DNA of 51,218 nt from Puniceicoccaceae bacterium (lineage in GTDB: Bacteria > Verrucomicrobiota > Verrucomicrobiia > Opitutales > JAFGAQ01): the NCBI GenBank assembly GCA_040224245.1, contig JBEGIR010000094.1:1-51218 (forward strand), read 5' to 3'. The position numbers and the translations under genes are program-made. The first letter of the stretch is position 1. Each line of letters opens with the position of its first letter. Under the pieces are notes generated by a model. The model did not search any database. It was not told the DNA's origin and saw only the letters and a program-made list of their open reading frames with translations. Shown piece after piece: positions 20,073 to 29,314 of this stretch.

Positions 20073-20912
20073 TCAGGGATTCGCGTCCTGCCTTTCCCCA
20101 TCCTGAGGAATCTCAGAGGTAGCACGATCAACCCTTTGCACCGACTGCAACTCCGCGTAAAACGATCCGACCACCACTTTGCTCTGGATGCGAAGTGGCA
20201 CCCGCTGCTCATCGGCAGAGAACCACATGAGAATGTTCGAGTCCTTGCTCTTCTGAAAGACACCCCTCAACTCCTTGGTGTTGGGTTCGACCTTGATGGC
20301 CTCCCTTTTTCCCATGGCACCTTCAAAAGAGACCAGCCCTTCTTGTCCAACGTCAATGAGCAGCGACTTCTTCCCATCGGTGGCAGGAAGGGTAACCACA
20401 CCCGGCTCGGCACTGACGATCTGCCGGAAGAAAAATACCACAGAAAGCGGATCCCAAGTCCCTGCTTCAATCTCCACCGGCTCCTTTGTCTCTTCCCCTT
20501 CACGCTGGTAACTTGCAGTCATGCTCTGCCAGTCAAATGTCACCGTGGCTTTCCGACGTGTCTTTCCCTCGCGCTGATTCAACTGGTAGCGAACCGGACG
20601 CAGATATTGAACAGATACAAAGGAATCAAAGCGGCTTCGCACCTTGTAGATGGAATCAGCAAAACCACTCGTTCGCACTTCCAGGCTAAGGTGAAAACAT
20701 GCTTCCCCGTCAACTTCACGAATGGGGAGAATCCGCAACACTCCGGACCCCACCTCAAAGGGTCCCCATTTCAATGTGTATTGGAGTTCTTCGCCGACCC
20801 GATGAAAGGGAAATGAACTGCGCACCACCATCGCATCCGACCCAGCGGGAGCCGCGACCAAGGGCATGACAGCCCCGATGATGGAAATCAGCATGGTGAC
20901 AACGACTTTCAT
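20073..20912 (-). CDS. DUF3108 exported protein
   Basis: 279 residues from the ATG at 20912. A signal peptide is clear (MKVVVTMLISIIGAVMPLVAA). The rest matches the DUF3108 pattern: FHRVGEELQYTLKWGPFEVGSGVLRI at the start of the mature protein, then a run of beta strands including VTFDWQSMTASYQ, and WDPLSVVFFFRQIV. DUF3108 proteins are periplasmic or outer-membrane beta-rich proteins of unknown function. A longer open frame extends upstream across the glgP stop, but its N-terminus lacks a signal sequence, so I reject it. It sits 58 bp after glgP and 80 bp before lnt, so the three are likely one transcription unit. Confidence 0.82.
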   Translation of the reverse strand: MKVVVTMLISIIGAVMPLVAAPAGSDAMVVRSSFPFHRVGEELQYTLKWGPFEVGSGVLRILPIREVDGEACFHLSLEVRTSGFADSIYKVRSRFDSFVSVQYLRPVRYQLNQREGKTRRKATVTFDWQSMTASYQREGEETKEPVEIEAGTWDPLSVVFFFRQIVSAEPGVVTLPATDGKKSLLIDVGQEGLVSFEGAMGKREAIKVEPNTKELRGVFQKSKDSNILMWFSADEQRVPLRIQSKVVVGSFYAELQSVQRVDRATSEIPQDGERQDANP

Positions 20913-20970
20913 ACTGCAAAGACGAGGCCACCCATGCGATTTATTCAATTCCGTTCCATGCCGGAGTTCC

Positions 20971-23466
20971 TCAGGGAAGGGGATCAATTTTCCAAATGTC
21001 CTCGCAATACTCGCGGATCGTTCGGTCACTTGAAAACTTTCCAACCCTAGCGGTATTGAGAATCGCCATTTTGGCCCAGCGCGCACGGTCCAGGTAAGCA
21101 CGTCCTGCCGCCTCCTGCGCCTCACAATATGCCGCATAATCGGCAAGCACGAGGTAAGGATCGCCCTGCTCAAGCAGACTCAAGCGAATCGGCCGAAACG
21201 CATCTTCCTCATCTGGCGTAAAGTTCCGGGAACTCAACCAGTCCACCACCGCGCGCAACTCGGGATCTCGGTAGTAGTGATCCCAGGGATTGTAACCGTC
21301 TGCCTTCAGCGCATCCACTTCTTCGACCCGAAGTCCAAAAATAAAGATGTTCTCCGAACCGACCTCTTCCTCGATCTCCACATTCGCGCCATCCAGCGTG
21401 CCCATCGTGAGTGCTCCGTTCAGGGCGAGCTTCATGTTTCCGGTTCCCGAAGCTTCCTTGCCAGCGGTTGAAATCTGCTCGGAAAGATCAGCTGCAGGAA
21501 TAATCGCTTCTGCAAGGGATACACGATAGTTGGGAAGGAACACGACCTTCAGCTTTCCCTGGATGCGCGGGTCGTTATTGATCTTTTCACCCACCTTGTT
21601 GATCGCCCGGATGATATTCTTCGCCAGGTCGTATCCCGGGGCAGCCTTCGCACCAAAGATGAAAACACGCGGCGCAATATCCAGATCGGGATTGTGAACC
21701 AACTTCCGATACAGCGAAAGAATGTGCAACAGGTTCAGGTGCTGCCGCTTATACTCATGCAGTCGTTTGATCTGCACATCGAACATCGCAGCCGGATCCA
21801 CCTCAATCCCGGTTTCAGCCTTGATCACCTCAGCGAGCCTGCACTTGTTCTCGTGTTTCACCTGCATGAAACGCTTCTGAAAATCGGCATCATCGGCAAA
21901 TGCCTCGAGACCCTTCAGCTGGTTTAAATCATAGGGCCACTGATCGCCAATTTTTTCGGTGATCAACTCCGACAAGCCCGGATTGCAGGCCAACAACCAG
22001 CGTCTCGGGGTGATGCCGTTTGTCTTGTTGCGAATCTTGCCCGGATACAGTTGGTCAAATTTCTGGAAGAGATCTTTCTTGAGCAGCTCCGTGTGCAGCG
22101 CAGCTACCCCATTTACCGTATGACTGGCAACGACCGAGAGATACGCCATGCGCACCATGCGGTAGTCACCTTCCTCAATGATGGAGAGCGCGGCCTTCAT
22201 GCCATCATCTCCTGGCCATTTGGCATCCACAGCTTTGAGAAACCGTGCATTGATTTCAAAAATGATCTGCAGATGACGCGGTAATACCTTTTCAAACAGG
22301 GCTACACTCCAGCGCTCGAGTGCCTCGGGCAACAGCGTGTGGTTCGTATAGGAGAGCGTTTGCGTCACGAGTTTCCACGCCTCATCCCATTGCATGCCAA
22401 AATCATCCAAAAACACCCGCATCAACTCGGGAACCGCCAGGGCAGGGTGGGTGTCATTGAGCTGGATCGCCACCTTTTCTGCAAAGGCTGTCCAATCGTC
22501 GTGCCGGTTTCGGTAGCGACGGATGATGTCCTTGAGCGAACAGGCAACGAAGAAATACTGCTGAACAAGACGCAACTCCTTGCCCACCTCGGTTTTATCA
22601 TTCGGGTAGAGGACCTTCGAAATGGTTTCGTCCAACGCCTTCTGTCGAACAGCCTCCACATAGCCGCCTTCATTAAAGGCCGACAGGTCAAGCTCGTTGG
22701 AAGACTTCGCCTCCCACAAGCGCAGAAAATTCACGGTGTTGCCTCCATATCCGCAAATGGGAACATCGTAAGGAACTCCCTCTACCACACGTCCTCCAAC
22801 CCAGCGCGGCTGATAATCACCTTCGTCATTGTAGGAGTGCTCCACATGTCCATAAACGCGAACCGACTGTGAATACTCTGGACGAATCACTTCCCAGGGA
22901 TTTCCAAACTGCCGCCAATTGTCAGGGTGCTCGATCTGGTGACCATCCACAAACTCCTGCTTGAACAAACCAAACTGATAGTGGATTCCATACCCAACAG
23001 CGGGGATATCCAACGTCGCAAGCGAATCCAGAAAACAAGCTGCCAAACGTCCGAGACCCCCATTCCCGAGACCCATGTCCAATTCTTCGTTGACCAGATC
23101 CTCCCAGTTCAGGCCGAGTTCTTCGACTGCGGACTTCACTTCGTCAAGGATCCCTGCATTCACGATATTGTTCTGCAGCAACCTTCCCATGAGGTATTCA
23201 AGACTCAAGTAGTAAACCCGTCGCGTATCCGCTTCGTTGTGACGCTTCATCGTCGCTGAAAAACGACTGAGTACCACATCTTCCACCGCCTCACAAACCG
23301 CAATCCACCAATCCCGTCGCGTCGCCGTTCCGGTATCGCGAGCCAATGTGAATTTCAGATGCGCCAGTACTGCATCCTTGAATGAGTGACCGCTGCCATC
23401 AGCGTACACCATGTGTTGCAAGCCACTTCCCGCAGCGGGATTGCTCTGCTTCTTATCAGATTTCAT
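20971..23466 (-). CDS. glgP: Glycogen/starch/alpha-glucan phosphorylase
   Basis: Phosphorolyses alpha-1,4-glucan to glucose-1-phosphate. 831 residues, full length for the GT35 family. N-terminal marks: [16 protein letters not shown] and [19 protein letters not shown]-terminal PLP site [23 protein letters not shown] with its PLP lysine in [19 protein letters not shown] and [21 protein letters not shown] also present. One of the few genes here with a good Shine-Dalgarno (GGGAGG a few bases before the ATG). First of a probable unit glgP-DUF3108-lnt. No other glycogen genes lie in the window. Confidence 0.96.
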   Translation of the reverse strand: MKSDKKQSNPAAGSGLQHMVYADGSGHSFKDAVLAHLKFTLARDTGTATRRDWWIAVCEAVEDVVLSRFSATMKRHNEADTRRVYYLSLEYLMGRLLQNNIVNAGILDEVKSAVEELGLNWEDLVNEELDMGLGNGGLGRLAACFLDSLATLDIPAVGYGIHYQFGLFKQEFVDGHQIEHPDNWRQFGNPWEVIRPEYSQSVRVYGHVEHSYNDEGDYQPRWVGGRVVEGVPYDVPICGYGGNTVNFLRLWEAKSSNELDLSAFNEGGYVEAVRQKALDETISKVLYPNDKTEVGKELRLVQQYFFVACSLKDIIRRYRNRHDDWTAFAEKVAIQLNDTHPALAVPELMRVFLDDFGMQWDEAWKLVTQTLSYTNHTLLPEALERWSVALFEKVLPRHLQIIFEINARFLKAVDAKWPGDDGMKAALSIIEEGDYRMVRMAYLSVVASHTVNGVAALHTELLKKDLFQKFDQLYPGKIRNKTNGITPRRWLLACNPGLSELITEKIGDQWPYDLNQLKGLEAFADDADFQKRFMQVKHENKCRLAEVIKAETGIEVDPAAMFDVQIKRLHEYKRQHLNLLHILSLYRKLVHNPDLDIAPRVFIFGAKAAPGYDLAKNIIRAINKVGEKINNDPRIQGKLKVVFLPNYRVSLAEAIIPAADLSEQISTAGKEASGTGNMKLALNGALTMGTLDGANVEIEEEVGSENIFIFGLRVEEVDALKADGYNPWDHYYRDPELRAVVDWLSSRNFTPDEEDAFRPIRLSLLEQGDPYLVLADYAAYCEAQEAAGRAYLDRARWAKMAILNTARVGKFSSDRTIREYCEDIWKIDPLP

Positions 23467-23538
23467 AGACCCTCCCTTGGATCGTTCGGATCAGATTTTC
23501 AGGGCATTTTGCTTACACCCCAAAAGCTTCTCCTGAAG

Positions 23539-24219
23539 TTATTGGTAGTATTTGATACTCTCCAGACGCTGTATCCAGATCTGTGTCGTATCTGTCGATT
23601 CCAGTTGCCGGGTGAAGTCTTCCACCACGCTATCCTGGTCGTTTTCCAGAGCGATCACAATGCGTTTGAACATTGCTTCCGCCCGTATCCCCTCTGCAAA
23701 TTGATCTTGTGCAGCCAATGCCTCAAGCACGGCTACTGCACCCTTGGAATCACCGACCTTGCGCAGACTGCTCGCCTGACCCAACAGGGCGATTGGCAGC
23801 AAATCGGTGTCTTCAAGTCCTTCGGCAGCATTTGCATACAACTCTGCTGCTTCCGCAAAATCTCCCGTTTCATAGGCTTCTTTTCCTGCCTGCAAGTAAG
23901 CAAAGGAGGCAAGCGCATGACCCTTGTGCGAATTGGCAAAATCCATTTTCGCATCCATGGTTTCCAGTTTCGAAAACTGGTCCTTCAATGATGCTTCTCT
24001 CGAACGGGAATACTGCTTCCATCCCTGCACTGCCAGGAACGCAACCAACACCACAACCAGGTAGGTTAGCAGGCGCGCGCCGTGGTCCTTCCAGAACCGA
24101 TACACATCTTCAAAGACACCCTCTGGCACATCCGATGCGGTGGACGCTCCCTGTGGGAGTTCAATACCAGTGTCTTGGGCCTCAGGCCGCTTGTTGGATT
24201 TCGAAGGATCTACGCTCAT
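23539..24219 (-). CDS. YfgM-like membrane-anchored TPR protein
   Basis: 226 residues. Polar N-terminal tail (~45 residues), one membrane segment (LLTYLVVVLVAFLAVQGW), then tetratricopeptide-like helices (AYLQAGKEAYETGDFAEAAELYANA; ALLGQASSLRKVGDSKGAVAVLEAL). This arrangement matches the YfgM / TPR_21 family, associated in E. coli with the SecYEG translocon and periplasmic chaperones. Function here is by analogy only. It is followed downstream by glgP with a 72-bp gap and preceded by an outer-membrane protein gene, with a terminator between. No Shine-Dalgarno is seen. Confidence 0.75.
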   Translation of the reverse strand: MSVDPSKSNKRPEAQDTGIELPQGASTASDVPEGVFEDVYRFWKDHGARLLTYLVVVLVAFLAVQGWKQYSRSREASLKDQFSKLETMDAKMDFANSHKGHALASFAYLQAGKEAYETGDFAEAAELYANAAEGLEDTDLLPIALLGQASSLRKVGDSKGAVAVLEALAAQDQFAEGIRAEAMFKRIVIALENDQDSVVEDFTRQLESTDTTQIWIQRLESIKYYQ

Positions 24220-24285
24220 GAAGCTGCTAAAATCTCAGGAATTCCTCCATGAAGTCAATGGAATTCAGGTCTTCACGCATTGGCC

Positions 24286-24321
24286 AAAAAATCCCCTCCT
24301 GGAAATTTCCACGAGGGGATT
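24286..24321 (-). terminator. Rho-independent terminator (minus strand)
   Basis: Arms AATCCCCTC and GAGGGGATT with an inner self-pairing TGGAAATTTCCA. On the minus strand it is followed by a run of six U. It ends the transcript of the outer-membrane protein gene that stops at 24358. Confidence 0.85.
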
Positions 24322-24357
24322 CGTTGACGTTAAGATGGGAGAAAAATGCTCCGAACC

Positions 24358-25041
24358 TCAGAATGAAGCAGAGAGTCCTACTGAGAAGTAAAACCCGTCG
24401 TCCCAGTTTCCACCGGTCAGTTCGCTTTCACCATCCTGATAGTTCAAGCTCGCAGAGAAAGATGCGTTTTCAGCAAGGCTCAATCCGTATCCAATCGAAG
24501 CCGTGTAATACATGGCACTGTCACCTTCATCGGGAGATACCAAGCCTGCAGCAACTCCGAAGTCAAGCGATGAGGTTTCATCGATTGCTACGCTGTAACC
24601 CAAGCTTCCCTCAACGCTGAGCACCTCAAGCGTCACATCATAATAAACATAGAGGGCAGGTGAAAGCGGAGCATCAAAGGACACACCCAGATAACCTTCG
24701 TATGTTGCCGTATCCCCTTCATCAAGATCCGGATATACATAGGCGGTCAGTCCCACATCAAGCGCAACCGTCTCACTCAGGGCAATGACATAGCCGCCGT
24801 AGAAATCGATTTCATTTCCATAAAGCGTATCGTCATCAGCGGCAGCAAAGGGTTGGGCAGTCCACACTCCCAGATAGAAGTCTCCGTCAGAATATTCAAT
24901 CGCAGCCTCAATGATTGAATCCGCAAGCTGCACGCCACGGAAATAATAATCACTGGTGTAAGCGGTGCTGATCTCGACAGCCGCATTCAAGGAAGCGGCA
25001 GCGAGCAGTGTTGAAATGGCAGTCAGGATAGTTTTCTTCAT
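24358..25041 (-). CDS. Outer-membrane beta-barrel protein, TorF-type putative porin
   Basis: 227 residues. Signal peptide MKKTILTAISTLLAAASLNA, then the start VEISTAYTSDYYFRGVQLAD, which is typical of the TorF/TIGR02001-type putative porins ('SNYVFRGxS'). The remainder alternates hydrophobic and polar residues as membrane beta strands and ends FYFSVGLSASF, a terminal-Phe Bam recognition signature. Strongly acidic and poor in Lys/Arg. Start ATG at 25041; a longer frame would put 15 residues before the signal peptide. It is flanked by a 5' inverted repeat and a 3' terminator, so it is probably monocistronic. Confidence 0.78.
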   Translation of the reverse strand: MKKTILTAISTLLAAASLNAAVEISTAYTSDYYFRGVQLADSIIEAAIEYSDGDFYLGVWTAQPFAAADDDTLYGNEIDFYGGYVIALSETVALDVGLTAYVYPDLDEGDTATYEGYLGVSFDAPLSPALYVYYDVTLEVLSVEGSLGYSVAIDETSSLDFGVAAGLVSPDEGDSAMYYTASIGYGLSLAENASFSASLNYQDGESELTGGNWDDGFYFSVGLSASF

Positions 25042-25071
25042 ATAGATTGGTTTGTTGCTTATTAATCGTAG

Positions 25072-25100
25072 GTTCCCGATGGTCAAAGCTCACCGGGAAC
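25072..25100 (-). promoter_or_regulatory. Inverted repeat in the leader of the porin-like gene
   Basis: GTTCCCG at 25072-25078 pairs with CGGGAAC at 25094-25100, about 30 bp upstream of the ATG and 63 bp after prfA. There is no following U-run on the minus strand, so it does not look like a prfA terminator. Could be an operator or an RNA hairpin in the 5' leader; undetermined. Confidence 0.35.
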
Positions 25101-25163
25101 GGGACACCCGCATGCAACAGCCGTGCCAAACCTCCAAAAAGTCATTTTTTCAGCCCTAAAGCT

Positions 25164-26255
25164 TCAACTTGGACGCTGCTGGTCAATTTCTTGCAGCTTC
25201 AGCTCGATATCAGCATTTTCAAGTGCCAGCACAATTTCGTCGATTTCGCCCTCCATCACCTGGTCAAGGCTATGCAGCGTCAAACCGATACGGTGATCCG
25301 TCACCCGACTTTGAGGAAAGTTGTAGGTGCGGATTCGCTCACTGCGATCTCCCGAACCGACCTGCTGCTTGCGCTGTGCCGCATATTTTGCGCGCTCTTC
25401 CTCCTGCTTGCGTTGCAGCAGGCGCGAACGCAGCACCATCAGCGCCTTTGCCTTGTTCTTGTGCTGGGATTTTTCATCCGCACAAGTCACGATCATGCCC
25501 GTCGGCCGATGGAGCACCTGGACCGCAGAGTCAGTGGTGTTCACACTTTGCCCACCCGGTCCGCTGGCACGACAGACCGTGATTTCCAGGTCCGCAGGCG
25601 CGATCTCCACATCAACTTCCTCCGCTTCCGGCAATACCGCTACGGTGGCAGTCGAGGTGTGAATACGGCCATTTGTTTCGGTGACCGGGATGCGCTGAAC
25701 GCGATGCACTCCACTCTCGAATTTCAAGCGCTTGAACACCTGTTCGCCCTTCACAAGAAAGGATACCTCCCGAAACCCACCGGATTCTGAAGGATTCGAT
25801 CCGAGATTCTCAATTTGCCACCCCTTGCTCTCCGCATAGCGGCAGTACATGCGGTACAGGTCCGCAGCAAAAATGGACGCTTCATCCCCTCCGGCACCTC
25901 CGCGAATTTCCATCACAGTATTGCGGTCATCGCTCGGATCCGGGGGAACCATGGCAAGCAAGAGCGCCTTTTCCTTTGACTCCCGCTCGCGTTCAAGCTC
26001 CGCCAGCTCCACTAGCGCAAGCTCCCGCATCTCCTCATCCAGATCTCCTTCATCCAGCAATTCGCGACTCCCCCGGAGTTCCTCCGAAATCGCGTTCAGA
26101 CGATCCTCCAGCTCAAGGATACTCTTGATTTTCAAATGTTCGCGCGAGAATTCAGCAGCCTTTCTCGGATCCTGGTAAACCTCACTGGATCCGAGCAACT
26201 GCTCAAGTTCCGCATACCTGCGTCGAAAAGGGTCTAGGGATGGAATAATTTGCAT
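25164..26255 (-). CDS. prfA: Peptide chain release factor 1
   Basis: Releases peptides at UAA and UAG. 363 residues. Codon-recognition tripeptide PVT in [14 protein letters not shown] identifies it as RF1 (PxT) rather than RF2 (SPF). Catalytic GGQ in [16 protein letters not shown], and the family stretch [13 protein letters not shown] are intact. N-terminal coiled-coil helices are Glu/Leu-rich. In many bacteria prmC, the enzyme that methylates the GGQ glutamine, follows directly; here the next gene is a porin-like gene instead. Start ATG 26255, no Shine-Dalgarno visible. Confidence 0.96.
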   Translation of the reverse strand: MQIIPSLDPFRRRYAELEQLLGSSEVYQDPRKAAEFSREHLKIKSILELEDRLNAISEELRGSRELLDEGDLDEEMRELALVELAELERERESKEKALLLAMVPPDPSDDRNTVMEIRGGAGGDEASIFAADLYRMYCRYAESKGWQIENLGSNPSESGGFREVSFLVKGEQVFKRLKFESGVHRVQRIPVTETNGRIHTSTATVAVLPEAEEVDVEIAPADLEITVCRASGPGGQSVNTTDSAVQVLHRPTGMIVTCADEKSQHKNKAKALMVLRSRLLQRKQEEERAKYAAQRKQQVGSGDRSERIRTYNFPQSRVTDHRIGLTLHSLDQVMEGEIDEIVLALENADIELKLQEIDQQRPS

Positions 26256-26505
26256 CGATTGAGTTCACATCGAGTCCTGAACCGATGATTCCGGTTTATC
26301 ACACCAGGACTCATGCGTTAGGCTGACTGCATTTTTTCTTCCTGTAAATCCCAGAGTTTTCTGCTAGAGAGGTGAGAGCTGGGCAAAATGGATCAGGGAA
26401 ACCATCAACATGGCAATTCCATCCGAACGCTCATGTTTCGCGTGACCGCGAATTCTCAATCCACCACAGACGCCATCCATCCATTCTTTCAAACCCACTT
26501 CCGCC

Positions 26506-27525
26506 ATGATTCCAGGAACCATTCACAGCCAAAACATCGTCGCCTGCATCTGGGATTTCGACAAGACGCTCATCCCCGGCTACATGCAATCCCCCCTTTT
26601 TCAGATGTTCGATGTGGATGAGAAGGCCTTCTGGAAAGAAGTCAATCACCTGCCTGCCATCTACAAGGAGCGAGGACAGGTCGTTTCGAAGGATACCATC
26701 TACCTCAACCACTTGCTCACCTACATCAAAGCCGGTCGCCTGGCCGGACTCAACAACGCAAAACTCCGCGAGTGTGGGCGTCACCTGCGCTTTTATCCCG
26801 GGCTACCTTCTTTTTTCGGATACCTGAAGGACCTGATTGAAAATCATCCACTTTACCAGCGCTGCAACATCTCGCTCGAGCATTATATCATCTCGACCGG
26901 TCTTGCTGAAATCATCCGCGGCTGTTCCATTGCGGAGTTTGTCGACGGCATCTTTGGCTGCGAGTTGCTTGAAAATCCACTTCCCGCTGGTTTTCTCAAC
27001 CAAAAGGAATTGTCCATCGATACCGAACCCGAAATCAGCCAGATCGGCACCATCGTCGACAATACGATCAAGACGCGCTACATCTTCGAAATCAACAAGG
27101 GTTCCAACAAAAACGAATCCATTGACGTCAATGCCAACATCCAGCCCGAGGATCGACGCATTCCGATTCGCAACATGATATATATCGCCGACGGCCCCAG
27201 TGACGTCCCGGTGTTTTCAGTGGTCAACAAGGGCGGTGGAAAAACCTACGCCGTCTACAATCCCGAAGAACCACAGGAATTCCGACAAAATGACGCCCTG
27301 CTGCAGACCGGTCGCATCAAAGCCTACGGACCTGCAGACTATCGCTCTAGCAGTTCCACCGCTATGTGGCTCAAAATGCACCTTTCCGACATCTGTGACC
27401 GCATTGTCGAAGAGCGCGAGCTGATGCTGGCCAGCCGGGTTGTGAAACCGCCCCGTCATCTGCACAGTGATAAACCGGATTTACCCGCTCGCCAAACCCC
27501 CAATCAAACCGAGCTTCTGGCCTGA
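26506..27525 (+). CDS. HAD-superfamily hydrolase, substrate unknown
   Basis: 339 residues. Motif [14 protein letters not shown] near residue 15 has the two aspartates (DxD) of HAD phosphatases; motif III/IV region [12 protein letters not shown] near residue 226 matches the GDGxxD-type metal site. A large insertion between them contains [13 protein letters not shown] and a [12 protein letters not shown]-like motif II (ISTGLAEII). The C-terminal ~45 residues are Pro/Arg-rich and probably disordered. I cannot name a substrate. It lies alone between divergent prfA (250 bp upstream, where I see nothing definite) and a convergent nucleotidyltransferase 10 bp downstream. Confidence 0.75.
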   Translation: MIPGTIHSQNIVACIWDFDKTLIPGYMQSPLFQMFDVDEKAFWKEVNHLPAIYKERGQVVSKDTIYLNHLLTYIKAGRLAGLNNAKLRECGRHLRFYPGLPSFFGYLKDLIENHPLYQRCNISLEHYIISTGLAEIIRGCSIAEFVDGIFGCELLENPLPAGFLNQKELSIDTEPEISQIGTIVDNTIKTRYIFEINKGSNKNESIDVNANIQPEDRRIPIRNMIYIADGPSDVPVFSVVNKGGGKTYAVYNPEEPQEFRQNDALLQTGRIKAYGPADYRSSSSTAMWLKMHLSDICDRIVEERELMLASRVVKPPRHLHSDKPDLPARQTPNQTELLA

Positions 27526-27535
27526 GCAGAGCACC

Positions 27536-28438
27536 CTATCGCAGCTCAACCCAAAGCTGTTCGGGGTAGAGTCCCTGCCTCACCTTTTGGGCAATTCCGG
27601 CAACTACTGGATCACGGTCTGAGGGATGCGTCACTCCCATCCAGTCCGAATCGCTGCAGAGCACACGCATCGCGCACGGCTGATCCGATATCAGTTCATT
27701 CACAACTGAGGGAAGAAAAAATTCCGACTTCATTTCAGCTCCGTGCTGCTCCAGAAATTTCCGGAAATCCCTGTCAATTCGTGCAAGGATCGAGCGGGAA
27801 AATCCAAACAGATTCATCGACGTCGGCGTGCGTTCATCCAACTTCACAGACGTCTCAACAGCACTCCGCAGTTTGCCGTCCACACGTTCAATGCCTCCCA
27901 CTTCCCGAATGCTCAACAACCATCCATCCGGGTCCACTTCACAGATGCCTCTCGACACGCCTCCCTCTGCCGACAGCGTCTTTCCAAGCGGATAGGCTAC
28001 CATCGCGTGCGTTTCGCCGCCTGTTTCTGCAAAAAAGCGGGTGAGCTGCACAAATCCGTCTCTCCCATAAAAATCATCTCCATTCACAACCACAAAGGGT
28101 CCATCCAGTCGATCCTTTGCCACCCAAATGGCATGCCCCGTACCCCAGGGCTTGACCCTGTCCTGCGCATAAATCGCCTGCGGTGGCAATGCATCCATCT
28201 CCTGAAAACACAATTCCACTTGGAGCGCCGCTGGCAAACGAGTAAGCACCCGATCCCGAAAATCCTGCTCCATGCTGCGACGGATGATAAAAACCACGCG
28301 GCGAATGCCAGCCAACCACGCATCATACAGGTTGTACTCCAGAAGTGTTTCTCCATGTGGTCCAAAGCCTTCCATCTGCTTCAGTCCACCATACCGACTT
28401 CCCAGTCCGGCCGCTAAAACCACAAGTGTGCAATGCAT
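27536..28438 (-). CDS. Nucleotidyltransferase, sugar-1-phosphate (GT-A fold) type
   Basis: 300 residues from the ATG at 28438. The N-terminus MHCTLVVLAAGLGSRYGGLKQM is the nucleotide-binding loop of NTP-transferase enzymes (LAAGxGxRxGG-K). Downstream, FVVVNGDDFYGRDG carries the metal-binding NGDD motif and HAMVAYPLGKTLSAEGGVSRGIC fits the sugar-binding half. Probably activates a sugar-1-phosphate, but base and sugar cannot be decided. It follows batE by 60 bp on the same strand, so it may be part of that transcript. Confidence 0.78.
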   Translation of the reverse strand: MHCTLVVLAAGLGSRYGGLKQMEGFGPHGETLLEYNLYDAWLAGIRRVVFIIRRSMEQDFRDRVLTRLPAALQVELCFQEMDALPPQAIYAQDRVKPWGTGHAIWVAKDRLDGPFVVVNGDDFYGRDGFVQLTRFFAETGGETHAMVAYPLGKTLSAEGGVSRGICEVDPDGWLLSIREVGGIERVDGKLRSAVETSVKLDERTPTSMNLFGFSRSILARIDRDFRKFLEQHGAEMKSEFFLPSVVNELISDQPCAMRVLCSDSDWMGVTHPSDRDPVVAGIAQKVRQGLYPEQLWVELR

Positions 28439-28498
28439 GCTTCCACACATAAAAGCTCCTTTACCCATGTCCACCGGAAAGCGAACCCATCCGCAAAA

Positions 28499-29314
28499 CT
28501 AGGCATCCTCCGGACTCACTGGGTTGCCTATCGAACGGTCACGGATGCGCAGAAACTGCGACTCCGGCACCCATCCCCGCACCCCGCCGCTGGTTTCCAC
28601 AAAAACATAGTGGTTGTTTCGCTTGAGATAGCGCGCCATCTCTCCGGACTTCAGCATCAGAAATGCTTCACTTTCAGTAGTGGGAACCACCTTCAGTCCA
28701 ACAGGATTTCCAAGCAGCACCCCATGGTGCTGATCCTGCGACAGTCCCACACAGGCAACACAGGAAAATCCAAACACCAGTGCTGACAGAATTGCCACAT
28801 CCCGATACAGTGACTGTCGCTTCACCAGAAGGTAAAAGTAGACTCCCAACACAAGCGAACTCCAGAACGAGCAAAACACCAGCACCATCCACAGTCCCTC
28901 GGGTAGTGACCTCGCCAGCCGTTGCAGTACCGTATAGCGCGGTGGAGCGATGCCCTCACTCTGGCGAACCACGCTCAGGATCTCCCGAGTCGCCGTCGAG
29001 CCAAAACCCTGCCTCAAAGCACGCTCGAGGTGCAGCACCGCCCGACCCGTGTCTCCGCTCTGATAATAAGCAATACCCAGATTGTGATGGAGTGATGCCG
29101 TCTCCTGCTGCGCCAGCACCTGGCGATAGCGTTCCACGGCCAGATCCGTCTGCTTATCCAACATCAGTCGGTTTCCCTCCTGAAAGTTGATTTCCACATC
29201 AACTGGATCTGCCTTTTCTGCCCACAGTAGCGGGCTGGCAAACCACCCGATCAGCAGGACCGCCGCAGTTCTCAATCCAAACGCCATCCCGACTCTCGCA
29301 CCTTGCTTCTTCAT
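28499..29314 (-). CDS. BatE-like TPR and SH3-like membrane protein
   Basis: 271 residues: signal/anchor (AAVLLIGWFASPLLWA), a TPR region (FQEGNRLMLDKQTDLAVERYRQVL; LHHNLGIAYYQSGDTGRAVLHLERAL), two membrane segments (GLWMVLVFCSFWSSLVLGVYFYLL; VAILSALVFGFSCVACVGL) and a C-terminal SH3-like domain (SGEMARYLKRNNHYVFVETSGGVRGWVPESQF). This order matches BatE of the Bat (aerotolerance) cluster. The ATG at 29314 overlaps the batD stop by 4 bp (ATGA), so the two are translationally coupled. Confidence 0.78.
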   Translation of the reverse strand: MKKQGARVGMAFGLRTAAVLLIGWFASPLLWAEKADPVDVEINFQEGNRLMLDKQTDLAVERYRQVLAQQETASLHHNLGIAYYQSGDTGRAVLHLERALRQGFGSTATREILSVVRQSEGIAPPRYTVLQRLARSLPEGLWMVLVFCSFWSSLVLGVYFYLLVKRQSLYRDVAILSALVFGFSCVACVGLSQDQHHGVLLGNPVGLKVVPTTESEAFLMLKSGEMARYLKRNNHYVFVETSGGVRGWVPESQFLRIRDRSIGNPVSPEDA

